A stretch of DNA of 38,664 nucleotides from Sporichthyaceae bacterium. Lineage in GTDB: Bacteria; Actinomycetota; Actinomycetes; Sporichthyales; Sporichthyaceae. Shown piece by piece: positions 1 to 6,740 of the stretch. Where the stretch lies: the NCBI GenBank assembly GCA_036493475.1, contig DASXPS010000122.1, positions 1-38,664 on the forward strand, written 5' to 3'. Each line of letters opens with the position of its first letter. Position 1 is the first letter of the stretch. The position numbers and the translations under genes are program-made. The notes under the pieces were generated by a model. That model did no database searches. It was not told the origin of the DNA and saw only the letters and a list, made by a program, of their open reading frames with translations.

Positions 1-161
1 TGGTGACCGCAACGGGGGTGGAGTTTCACCCGGCGACGGCGATCCGGTGGACCGCCGGGCACGTCATGGTCTGCGTGGAGGACCACACCGGGCCGAAGGT
101 GCTCGCCGACTACGTCTGGCTGCGCGCCCCCGACGTGGTGCGCCTGCTGCGCTCCGGCTGA
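1..161 (+). CDS. C-terminal fragment of an unknown protein (5' end outside window)
   Basis: An open frame runs in from the window edge and ends at TGA 159-161, giving about 52 visible residues ending in VVRLLRSG. It contains a GTG at position 3, but nothing shows that this is the start, so I treat it as a truncated gene. The piece is Val- and Trp-containing with no motif that I recognise. The sequence after the stop has no further coding character up to the tRNA-Gly gene. The function is unknown. Confidence is limited because only the tail is visible. Confidence 0.45.
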   Translation, partial: VTATGVEFHPATAIRWTAGHVMVCVEDHTGPKVLADYVWLRAPDVVRLLRSG

Positions 162-515
162 TTCGCGGCGGAGGAGCAGATGCGACGAAGGCCCGGTTCG
201 ACACGCGACGGACCAACCCGGCGCAGGGCTGCGGGGGCCCGCCGGCCGCCCGGCGGTGCGGGAGGCCTTCGCACTGCCGGCACGGAAAGCTGACAGTGCG
301 CCCGGGGGCGTCGAGGTCTCTCGGTGGGGGCCCAGTCGAGTCGGTGGGCGGGGTTGAAGACCGGGCCGGGATGACCGAACTTGATCTTCGGCGTGTCCTT
401 AGCGTGTCCTTAGCAACGGCCAAAAGGGGGTTTTCAGGGGCTCCAGAGGCCAATTCCGCCTCACAGGAACGATCTTGAAGGCACTTGAAAAGGGGCTCTG
501 ATCTGGGGTTTTGCG
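162..515. other. Gene-free stretch beside tRNA-Gly with tandem 11-bp repeats
   Basis: No convincing gene is seen on either strand; the short open frames here lack ribosome binding sites and recognisable products. The one structured element is a perfect tandem duplication of GCGTGTCCTTA at 391-401 and 402-412, followed by GC. The stretch lies on the 3' side of the minus-strand tRNA-Gly gene, where tyrosine-recombinase elements commonly integrate, and short direct repeats can be integrase arm sites. No integrase gene is visible, so an attachment-site remnant is only inferred. Confidence 0.4.
391..412. repeat. Two tandem 11-bp direct repeats
   Basis: GCGTGTCCTTA occurs twice head to tail without mismatch, and the first two bases of a third unit follow. 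The repeat is about 100 bases beyond the 3' end of tRNA-Gly. It could be a protein-binding pair such as integrase arm sites, or chance slippage. Confidence 0.6.
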
Positions 516-589
516 TGGAGCGGGCGACCGGGATCGAACCGGCATGGCCAGCTTGGAAGGCTGGGGCTCTGCCATTGAGCTACGCCCGC
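516..589 (-). tRNA. tRNA-Gly (anticodon TCC)
   Basis: Read on the minus strand, the acceptor stem GCGGGCG pairs with CGCCCGC. The D arm is GCTC/GAGC and the anticodon stem CCAGC/GCTGG encloses the loop CTTCCAA, giving anticodon TCC. The T arm contains TTCGATC. The discriminator base is T, as expected for tRNA-Gly, and CCA is encoded at the 3' end (516-518 on the plus strand read TGG). A TAAACT hexamer on the minus strand at 602-607 is a plausible -10 box. Confidence 0.95.
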
Positions 590-611
590 ATTGCAACCGC
601 GAGTTTACCGG

Positions 612-1694
612 TCACCCGACGGTTGCGGTCTCCACACCGACAGGCGTGCCGTCTGCCCGGGCCGGCGCGATCGTGCGCACCAGGTCATCGAGCGCCGCCA
701 GGGTGGCGCTTGTCGGCCCGAGATCGGTGTCGGTGCCCTCGACGGTGACCACAGCCTGGTGGCCGGGGATGGCGAAGGCGTAGCGGACCGTCGTCCACTC
801 CTCGCCCGGTTGGAGCGGGTCACCGGGTCGGCGATTGACGCTGCCGTGGGTGATGGTCCGCCGGCCGGTGCCGAGGGACGCGGTGGTGAACGTCTCGGTC
901 TCCACCTGCCCGCTTCCCTGGACCTCGCTGGCCTTCGCCGCCGACAATCCCTCGAGGTCGTCAACCCACACCTGCACCGGCATCGGACGCCGCGCTGGGT
1001 CGGGCAGATACAAATAGGTGGCGATGTCGAACGGCTGAGTCGGGTCGAAGCCGCCGAATCTCTCCGCGTAGGACCTCAGTACCTGCGCGCTAGCCATCGG
1101 CGCCATCGCCTCGGCCCATTGCTGCGGGCCGGTCCAGCGCTCGTCCCAGGCCGTGGGAATGCTCAGCCACGGACGCTCATCGCCGCGCACCTTCGCGTGC
1201 ACGATTTGATCCAACGGCGTGCCGAACACGCTGTGGCCGCGTTCCTCCGCCCACGCCTCGATCTCCCGGACGACCTCGGCAGCGTATTTGGCGATGCCGG
1301 GAATCAGGTTGACGGCCGGCGTCCTGATAGCCGCCGACCGAATGGATGTGCCGTCTTTGGTCAGGATGATCAGGCCGTAGTAGCTCTGCTCGGCCGTCAC
1401 GACCTGCGACCGCGGCAGGCGTTGGGTGCTGAAGTTGTTCTGCGCCACCACCTCGGTCTCGCTCAGCCACAGGCAGGGTCGGAAGGCGGTGAAGTACCAC
1501 AGCACCACGATCAGGATGATGACGATCATCGACAGCCCCGCCGACTCGGGGTAGCGCACGGCGAGGACGACCATCCAGATGATCATTCCGCCGAGAAGTA
1601 CCCCCATGGCGATCTGTGATGGGAGATCGACGCCCCAACGCCGCAGCGCACGGCTGCCGTCCGGGAGGAGCGGAGCCGCCTGGTCATCCGTCAT
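612..1694 (-). CDS. Membrane protein with PH-like domain and soluble C-terminal domain
   Basis: This 360-residue protein has two close transmembrane segments (about residues 28-47 and 54-71). A beta-rich stretch of roughly 80 residues follows (WLSETEVVAQ... to about 150) and resembles bacterial PH-like domains. The soluble C-terminal half (about 160-360) has a pattern reminiscent of Mog1/PsbP-like lipoprotein domains. I chose ATG 1692-1694 (MTDDQ...) because the open frame upstream of it is low-complexity and overlaps the neighbouring wall hydrolase on the same strand. The gene reads toward tRNA-Gly. Its function is unknown; an envelope-associated role is inferred only from topology and from its rpf-like neighbour. 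Confidence 0.75.
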   Translation of the reverse strand: MTDDQAAPLLPDGSRALRRWGVDLPSQIAMGVLLGGMIIWMVVLAVRYPESAGLSMIVIILIVVLWYFTAFRPCLWLSETEVVAQNNFSTQRLPRSQVVTAEQSYYGLIILTKDGTSIRSAAIRTPAVNLIPGIAKYAAEVVREIEAWAEERGHSVFGTPLDQIVHAKVRGDERPWLSIPTAWDERWTGPQQWAEAMAPMASAQVLRSYAERFGGFDPTQPFDIATYLYLPDPARRPMPVQVWVDDLEGLSAAKASEVQGSGQVETETFTTASLGTGRRTITHGSVNRRPGDPLQPGEEWTTVRYAFAIPGHQAVVTVEGTDTDLGPTSATLAALDDLVRTIAPARADGTPVGVETATVG

Positions 1695-1734
1695 CCGGCC
1701 ATGATCGACGCCGGCCGGACGGACCGGCAACTCC

Positions 1735-2091
1735 TCAGCGCAGCCCAAGTTTGTCCGAGCACGCGGGCCAGGCATCCCAGCCCTGGGCGTGCAGCACCCG
1801 CTGCGCGACGTGGATCTGTTCGCGTTTGCTCGCCCGACTGGCCTTGTGCGCGAAGTGTTCTCCGCCGAAGGAGTCCCAGGTGCCGTCGTCGAACTGCAGC
1901 CCGCCGTAGTAGCCATTGCCGGTGTCCGCCCGCCAGTCGCCGCCGCTCTCGCATTTGGCGACCCGGTCCCAGACCCGGGTCGGGGCCGCGGCAGCGGGGC
2001 CGGCGGTGGCCAGGCCCACGACGGGCGCGAAGGCGAGAGTGAGCATCGGCAGTGCGGTGCGGGCGTGGCGGATCGAGGAACGCAACTTCAA
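1735..2091 (-). CDS. Resuscitation-promoting-factor-like secreted transglycosylase
   Basis: The 118-residue product starts with a signal peptide (basic n-region, hydrophobic stretch, cleavage near ATAGPAAAA). It then has a complete Rpf catalytic domain: WDRVAKCESGGDW, GYYGGLQF, W-x-S-F-GG and a terminal GWDAWPACSDKLGL. The lysozyme-like catalytic Glu is residue 48 in CESGG, and Cys47/Cys111 form the usual disulfide pair. Rpf enzymes cleave peptidoglycan glycan strands outside the membrane and stimulate regrowth or germination. No LysM or G5 domain is present, so this is a minimal Rpf. I prefer TTG 2091: GGAGAG (2101-2106) sits 9 bases before it. The upstream GTG at 2112 falls on the last bases of the riboswitch and has no ribosome binding site of its own. 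Confidence 0.9.
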   Translation of the reverse strand: MKLRSSIRHARTALPMLTLAFAPVVGLATAGPAAAAPTRVWDRVAKCESGGDWRADTGNGYYGGLQFDDGTWDSFGGEHFAHKASRASKREQIHVAQRVLHAQGWDAWPACSDKLGLR

Positions 2092-2111
2092 ACGATTGGC
2101 CTCTCCGGGCA

Positions 2112-2281
2112 CCGGCGGGGTCAGCCGGCGGTTCGGGCGAGAGGTTGGTGCTGCCCGGACACGCGCGTCGGCGCGGCTTCACCCCGCAGGCCGCTGTGCG
2201 CGGCCGGCCCTGCCGGTGCTCCGGCGGATGAGGTGGTTCCCCCGTCGCCGTCCCGTCGTGGATCGGGTCCGGATCCGCCGG
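2112..2281 (-). promoter_or_regulatory. c-di-AMP (ydaO/yuaA) riboswitch upstream of the Rpf gene
   Basis: On the minus strand the leader contains, in order: 5' P1 strand CCGGCGG (2281-2275) followed by ATCCGGA, the GGGGGAACC motif, the GGGGTGAAGCC motif, then CCCGAACC, GGCTGACCCCG and the 3' P1 strand CCGCCGG (2118-2112). These match the conserved blocks of the ydaO class, which in actinobacteria commonly precedes rpf genes. P1 pairs perfectly over 7 bp. The ribosome binding site GGAGAG lies just downstream at 2101-2106. In known examples ligand binding usually lowers expression of cell-wall hydrolase genes; the direction here is inferred. Further upstream, 2282-2472 shows no gene and presumably holds the promoter. 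Confidence 0.88.
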
Positions 2282-2472
2282 ACGGCGTTCGGTGTGCGGA
2301 TCCCGGGCCGCGCGGACCAGCGCGACGCCATCCACCGTAAGGGCGTCGCGCACGGTCAACCACCGGTCGGCGGGCGACCGCGGGGAGCCCGGTGTGACGA
2401 GGCCAACGTCGGTAAGCGGAACTCGCTGGTCAACCGGTCGCGCGGCCCGCAACCCGACGTGATCAGGATCTC

Positions 2473-3165
2473 TCAGTACGTCAGGCTCGGGTACCAGTCC
2501 GTACCGCGGCCACCGGGGGTGGTGTCCAGCAATGACCACAGCGGATCCATCTCGATGGCACCGCGGGCGTCCTCGCCCGGATCATTCATGTCCAGGCCGA
2601 TCTCCTCGCCCCAGAAGTGCCGCACTTCACCGTCCCGCTTGATGAAGACGTTGTAGCCGGCGTCATCGGCGTCCTCGGCATTGACATAGGTGCGCGTGTA
2701 CTCCCCCGAGGGGTCGCTGTAGACCGGGATGTCCGTCCACCCGCGTGTCCGCTTGGCGGCGATGAGCTTCTCGATCGGCGAGCGCGCCGTGAAGGCCAGG
2801 GCGACCCGCTGCTGGATATCCGCGACCTTGGTGGCGAAACCGCCCATCCACGAGGTGCACATCGGGCAGGGCGTCTGGCGCTGCGGACCGAACATGTAGC
2901 TGTAGACGACCAGGGTGTCGTGCCGGCCGAACAGTTCGCCCAGCGTGGTGTGACGGCCGTCCTCGGCGATGAAGTCGTAGTCGGCCGGTACCGGGCCACC
3001 GGGTGGCAGCTCGCGGCGCAGCTGCGCGACCCGCTCCTTGGCGCGGCGCAGTTCGATCTCCTCGACCAGCAGGGCCTGGCGGGCGGTGCGGTACTCGGCC
3101 GTCTCGTTGGGATGGCGGATCTTGTTGGTGGCGGCGAGGTCAGCCGCCGGGGTGAGGGTGCTCAT
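2473..3165 (-). CDS. DUF899 family thioredoxin-like protein
   Basis: This 230-residue protein has the DUF899 signature: a helical N-terminus (ALLVEEIELRRAKERVAQLRRELP), then LGELF...DTLVVYSYMFGP and a TPCPMCTSWM segment with Cys100 and Cys103. The C-terminal ...DMDPLWSLLD-type ending and GTDWYP are also typical of the family. The fold is thioredoxin-like, but no reaction is established. ATG 3163-3165 is preceded by GGGAGG seven bases upstream on the minus strand, which fixes the start against a longer open frame. It is divergent from the lysozyme-like gene. It is cytosolic, since no signal peptide is visible. Confidence 0.85.
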   Translation of the reverse strand: MSTLTPAADLAATNKIRHPNETAEYRTARQALLVEEIELRRAKERVAQLRRELPPGGPVPADYDFIAEDGRHTTLGELFGRHDTLVVYSYMFGPQRQTPCPMCTSWMGGFATKVADIQQRVALAFTARSPIEKLIAAKRTRGWTDIPVYSDPSGEYTRTYVNAEDADDAGYNVFIKRDGEVRHFWGEEIGLDMNDPGEDARGAIEMDPLWSLLDTTPGGRGTDWYPSLTY

Positions 3166-3242
3166 GTCGTTACCTCCCGATTCGGTGCCTATACCCACGA
3201 ACGAGTGGACTCCCAATTCCGGCATTCGGCTGCGCATCATTC

Positions 3243-3269
3243 GTCACACCAGTAACACTGGTAACACGA
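3243..3269. promoter_or_regulatory. Three 9-bp direct repeats GTMACAC (candidate operator)
   Basis: GTCACACCA, GTAACACTG and GTAACACGA follow each other with an exact 9-base period. The inner bases also form ACCAGT-AAC-ACTGGT. The site sits in the divergent region between DUF899 and the secreted lysozyme-like gene, about 55-80 bases before the latter. GTAAC-type direct repeats recall binding motifs of the MtrA response regulator, which controls wall hydrolases in actinobacteria. That link is inference; the repeat itself is seen. Confidence 0.45.
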
Positions 3270-3323
3270 CGCCGCGACCATTCGGGGGATCTGACGCGGC
3301 GTCGCAACCGGGGGGTTGCGCTC

Positions 3324-3902
3324 GTGAGACGCATGGTGGGGTCGATGGCGGCTGCCGTCGCACTGTTGTTGAGCTTCATGTTCATCGCGACGGTGACGTC
3401 GCAGGCGGGGGCGCAGGCGGCCTGCGCGAAAGCACCGAAACCGAAGGCGACGATCAACGCGCAGGCACGAAAGGTCGCCAAGGCCGCTCATCTGACGAGC
3501 ACTCAGCTGGGCAACGTGCGCACCATCGTGGCCATCGCGCTCAACCAGAAACTGCCCAAGCGGGCCGCGGTCATCGCCGTGGCCACGTCGATGCAGGAGT
3601 CGCGGCTGCGCGACCTGCCCTACGGGGATCGCGATTCCCTCGGGCTGTTCCAGCAGCGTCCCTCCTCCGGGTGGGGAAGCGGGGACCAGGTGGTGGACCC
3701 GCAGTACGCGACGAAGAAGTTCCTGGCCGCGCTGCGGCAGGTGCCGAAATGGCGCACCCTGCCGCTGACCAAGGCTGCCCAGGCCGTGCAACGCAGTGCC
3801 TTCCCGGACGCCTACGCGCGCTGGGAGCCCCTGGCCAAGAAGTTGGTCACTGCGGTGCTGCACCAACCGACCGCCGCGAAGACGGGCTCGTGTTCGCGGT
3901 AG
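3324..3902 (+). CDS. Secreted lysozyme-fold / transglycosylase-like protein
   Basis: The 192-residue product begins with an export signal (MRRMVGSMAAAVALLLSFMFIATVTS, cleavage near AGAQA). Its mature part resembles the small SLT/lysozyme-fold domains of actinobacteria: VIAVATSMQESRLRDLPYGDRDSLGLFQQRPSSGWG, with Glu92 as the probable catalytic acid. It probably cuts peptidoglycan outside the membrane. The start is GTG 3324; ATG 3333 is an alternative. A G-rich run ends a few bases upstream and may serve as ribosome binding site. Direct repeats in the upstream region may regulate it. The downstream small membrane protein gene follows after 18 bases and may be co-transcribed. Confidence 0.8.
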   Translation: MRRMVGSMAAAVALLLSFMFIATVTSQAGAQAACAKAPKPKATINAQARKVAKAAHLTSTQLGNVRTIVAIALNQKLPKRAAVIAVATSMQESRLRDLPYGDRDSLGLFQQRPSSGWGSGDQVVDPQYATKKFLAALRQVPKWRTLPLTKAAQAVQRSAFPDAYARWEPLAKKLVTAVLHQPTAAKTGSCSR

Positions 3903-3920
3903 ATCCGTTCGGCCCGCACC

Positions 3921-4385
3921 GTGAGAGTGTTGCGAATGATGACGCGCGGATTCGGTCGACTGTTGGCCCTCGTTGGCTCTGTGGGCGTGGTGGTGTCCAC
4001 GTTCCTGCCGTGGGTGACGATTCAGGGGCTCCCGCTGCACCTGGACCTGCTCGGCACCAACGTCTCGGCGATCCGCACCACCGTGTCGGGCACCGACACC
4101 AAGGCCTGGCCACCCCTGGTGGGGGTCGCCGGGGTGGCGGCGCTGCTGGCGCTGTTCGGCATCCTGCGCAAGCTGTTGGTGCTCATCGGCCTGCTCACGC
4201 TGATCGCCGGGGCGGGTCTCGTGTACTACGTCACGCACGTGATCGACATCGAGACCTCACACAACACCCTGCAGCGCACCGCCGCTCACCTGGCGGTGGC
4301 GAGCTCCACCGAGCCGGGGCCGTTCGTCCTGTTGGCGGCCGGCATCTGCATGTTCCTCGGCGGGCTGGCGGCCGCGGCCCGCTGA
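3921..4385 (+). CDS. Small integral membrane protein, four predicted TM segments
   Basis: This 154-residue protein has hydrophobic segments at about 13-32, 66-82, 86-105 and 131-150. Between the first two is an extracytoplasmic loop containing LPWVTIQGLPLHLDLLG. The FLPW element just after TM1 recurs in several actinobacterial membrane proteins of unknown function. I assign no family or role. The start is GTG 3921 with only a weak upstream purine signal; an ATG five codons in is possible. It follows the lysozyme-like gene closely on the same strand and faces the methyltransferase convergently. Confidence 0.65.
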   Translation: MRVLRMMTRGFGRLLALVGSVGVVVSTFLPWVTIQGLPLHLDLLGTNVSAIRTTVSGTDTKAWPPLVGVAGVAALLALFGILRKLLVLIGLLTLIAGAGLVYYVTHVIDIETSHNTLQRTAAHLAVASSTEPGPFVLLAAGICMFLGGLAAAAR

Positions 4386-4392
4386 CGCATCG

Positions 4393-5151
4393 TCAGGTGG
4401 TCGCGGTCACGATCCGGTAGCTGCTCGTCGTCCGGTAGGCGTCCGGATCCTCGTTGCCCTCCGCCAACGCCGCGAGCATGCGTTCCCGCAGCGTCGGCCA
4501 CTGCTCGCCGACCGTCGCGCGCACCGTGCGCCAGAACGGGTGCTCGGTCTCGAAGGCGACCATCAAGCCCTCGGCGGAGGCGTAGGAGAAGCGCAGGCTC
4601 CGCTCCACCGCGGTCACCGGTAGCCCCAGCAGACCGCCTGCCACCTCCGGTTCGTGCCATGCGGGGGGCGGTGCGGCCGGCGTCCCGGTGGTCGCGGCCA
4701 ACGCCTCCCCGGCCATCCGGCCAATGGTTGCGATCGGGCCCGCGGGCAGCCACGCGCTATAGGCGATGCGCCCGCCGGGACGGGTGACCCGGCGCAGCTC
4801 GGCCGCCGCCCGCTCCGCCGGCCGGGCGAAGACCACCCCGAACACCGAGACCACCACGTCGAAGGCCCCATCCTCCCAGGGCAGCTCGACGGCGTCGCCG
4901 ACGCGCAGGTCCAGGTCGCCCGACTGCTCGGCCGCCCGGGCCCGGGCCACGTCCAGCAGACGCACCGCGGGATCCACCCCCGCGGCGATCGCACCCATCC
5001 GGGCCGCAGCCAACGCCGCGTTGCCGGTGCCGCAGCCGACGTCGAGCACCCGCTCGCCGCGCTGCACCCGCGCCACCGCCAGCGTCTCGTCGGCCACCGG
5101 CGCCAACTCGGCCGCGGTCGTCTCGTAATGCCCGTCGCCCCAGTCCATCAC
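4393..5151 (-). CDS. Class I SAM-dependent methyltransferase
   Basis: The protein has 252 residues. Motif I is VLDVGCGTG (35-43), followed by an acidic motif II (AAGVDPAVRLLDVARARA), a motif-IV-like VELPWEDGAFDVVVSVFGVVFA and LRRVTRPGGRIAYSAW. This is the Methyltransf_11/UbiE-like arrangement. The substrate is unknown; small molecules or lipids are typical of the family. GTG 5151 or the adjacent ATG 5148 is the start, and no strong ribosome binding site is visible. The gene is convergent with the small membrane protein (7 bases between stops). A large inverted repeat lies immediately upstream. Confidence 0.85.
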   Translation of the reverse strand: MMDWGDGHYETTAAELAPVADETLAVARVQRGERVLDVGCGTGNAALAAARMGAIAAGVDPAVRLLDVARARAAEQSGDLDLRVGDAVELPWEDGAFDVVVSVFGVVFARPAERAAAELRRVTRPGGRIAYSAWLPAGPIATIGRMAGEALAATTGTPAAPPPAWHEPEVAGGLLGLPVTAVERSLRFSYASAEGLMVAFETEHPFWRTVRATVGEQWPTLRERMLAALAEGNEDPDAYRTTSSYRIVTATT

Positions 5152-5167
5152 CGGGCCACTAAATCAG

Positions 5168-5233
5168 CCGTCCGCTCACGGCGTGTGGGGCCATCAGCGG
5201 CTCGGGATAGCCCGACACGCCAGTAGCGGACGG
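5168..5233. repeat. Large imperfect inverted repeat between methyltransferase and MFS gene
   Basis: The left arm 5168-5190 (CCGTCCGCT..GGCGTGTGGGG) and right arm 5211-5233 are complementary at 19 of 23 positions around a 20-base loop. It fills the gap between the MFS stop and the methyltransferase start, both on the minus strand, so it could end MFS transcription. There is no T-run. Its outer bases CGTCCGCT are shared with the palindrome at 13171-13216, hinting at a related repeat family. Confidence 0.6.
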
Positions 5234-5237
5234 GGGG

Positions 5238-6500
5238 TCAGACGCGCTCGACGACCCGGACCCCGGCGGGCAGCCGGGGCAGCGGCGGTTGGATCACCAC
5301 CGACGACGGCCGCGCCGCTACCGGCCGGGTCAGTCCGGCCAACAGCACCGCGCCGATGCCCACGATCACCACCGCGACCACGGCGCTGAAGATCTCCCCG
5401 CCGGCCCGCAGGCCGATCTGATGCATGGCCACGCCGGCGCCGATCACCGGCACGGACAACCCCACGTACATGACCGCGAAGAACGTGGAGTTGGTCGCCC
5501 CCCGGTGCTCGGCGGGGCAGTGCTCGTTGATGGAGGACATGCCGTGCCCGATCGCCAGACCGGTCGCGACTCCCACCACCGGGCCGCTGATCACCAGCAG
5601 CTCGGTCTGGGTGAAGGCCAGCGCGGCCAGAATCAACACGCAGGAAAAGATCAGCCCGGCGCAGCACAGCGGCAACCGGGAACGCCCGGGCAGTCGCGGG
5701 CTGAGCAGTTGCCCGACCGCGATCACGCCGAAGCACGGCGCGATCATCAGCCCGGCCAGGAACGGGTTGTGAATACCGGCCAGGTGCCCCAGGTACAACC
5801 CGGCGACCGTATTGAGCAGGCCGCCGACCGCGAACCCGAGACCCCCACCCATCGCGGCCGGCCAGAAGTCCGCGCGCACCTCGGGCGGCACCATCAACCC
5901 GATGGGACGCAGCGACACCTCCCGGTTGCGTGGCCGGGACGGCACCGCGAACAGCGGCACCGCCACCACCAGGGCCAGCACGATCAGGTGCACGGCGTAA
6001 ACCAGGTGCAGCGGCTCCGGGCAGTACTCGGCGAACACGCCGCCCACCACCGGCCCCGCGGTCAGCCCGCCCATGTTGGCGGCCAGCGCCGTCATCGAGG
6101 CGCGCACCCGCAGGTGCGGCGGGGCCAGGTCGACCATCGTCGCCGTCGCGGTGCCCGCAATCAGGCCGGTGGCCAGCCCGGACACCAGCCGGGCCGCGAT
6201 CAGCGTCGGCAGGTTGCGGGAGAACAGGTAGCCGACGTCGGAGACCGCACACGCGGCCACCGCGGCCAGCAGCATCGGCCGCCGGCCCAGCGCGTCCGAC
6301 CAGCCACCGAGCCCCATCAGGCCGAACACCACGCCGGCCACGTAGATGGAGAAGATGACGGTGATCGTCAGCGGCCCGAACCCGTAGTCCGCAGCCCACA
6401 GCGCGTAGAGCGCGCTCGGCACGGTGGCCGAAGTCATGATCACGAACAGGATCAGGCCGACCAACAGGCACCGCGTGCCCAGGCCAAGCCGCGCAATCAT
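5238..6500 (-). CDS. MFS family transporter
   Basis: The 420-residue protein has about 12 hydrophobic segments and typical MFS features. These are the loop 2-3 motif GGWSDALGRRPMLL, the related TM4 region (LIAARLVSGLATGLIAGTATATMVDLAP) and a symmetrical second half beginning near VRADFWPAAMGGG. It is probably a proton-coupled exporter; the substrate cannot be told. ATG 6498-6500 is preceded on the minus strand by GGCGAGGAAAGGA, a good ribosome binding site. The frame stays open far upstream because of GC bias, but that part runs antisense to tig and tRNA-Pro and is not coding. The gene is divergent from tRNA-Pro. Confidence 0.9.
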   Translation of the reverse strand: MIARLGLGTRCLLVGLILFVIMTSATVPSALYALWAADYGFGPLTITVIFSIYVAGVVFGLMGLGGWSDALGRRPMLLAAVAACAVSDVGYLFSRNLPTLIAARLVSGLATGLIAGTATATMVDLAPPHLRVRASMTALAANMGGLTAGPVVGGVFAEYCPEPLHLVYAVHLIVLALVVAVPLFAVPSRPRNREVSLRPIGLMVPPEVRADFWPAAMGGGLGFAVGGLLNTVAGLYLGHLAGIHNPFLAGLMIAPCFGVIAVGQLLSPRLPGRSRLPLCCAGLIFSCVLILAALAFTQTELLVISGPVVGVATGLAIGHGMSSINEHCPAEHRGATNSTFFAVMYVGLSVPVIGAGVAMHQIGLRAGGEIFSAVVAVVIVGIGAVLLAGLTRPVAARPSSVVIQPPLPRLPAGVRVVERV

Positions 6501-6592
6501 GAGTTCCTTTCCTCGCCGGACGTTGGAGTGCACAACCACCGGAGGCCGTCCAGGCTTCCCTCGAGCGGCCACTAGACTCGTCCCCGCAGCTC

Positions 6593-6665
6593 CGGGGCGT
6601 AGCGCAGTGGCTAGCGCGCCTGCTTTGGGGGCAGGAGATCGGGAGTTCGAGTCTCCCCGCCCCGA
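6593..6665 (+). tRNA. tRNA-Pro (anticodon TGG)
   Basis: Acceptor stem CGGGGCG (6593-6599) pairs with CGCCCCG (6658-6664), and the discriminator is A. The D stem is GCGC, and anticodon stem CCTGC/GCAGG encloses TTTGGGG, giving anticodon TGG. The T arm contains TTCGAGTC. No CCA is encoded. A TAGACT hexamer at 6573-6578 is a plausible -10 box. Its position just before tig agrees with the gene order that I recall from other actinobacteria. Confidence 0.95.
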
Positions 6666-6740
6666 CAGCTGCACTCGTACCAAGATCCACCCAAATCCCG
6701 GTCCCGACCGGGCCGATGTCACGCAGGGAGACTTTTCGCT

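Noticed and set aside
2110-2112. GTG as start of the Rpf gene
   Set aside because: It lies at the end of the riboswitch P1 helix and precedes the ribosome binding site, so TTG 2089-2091 fits better.
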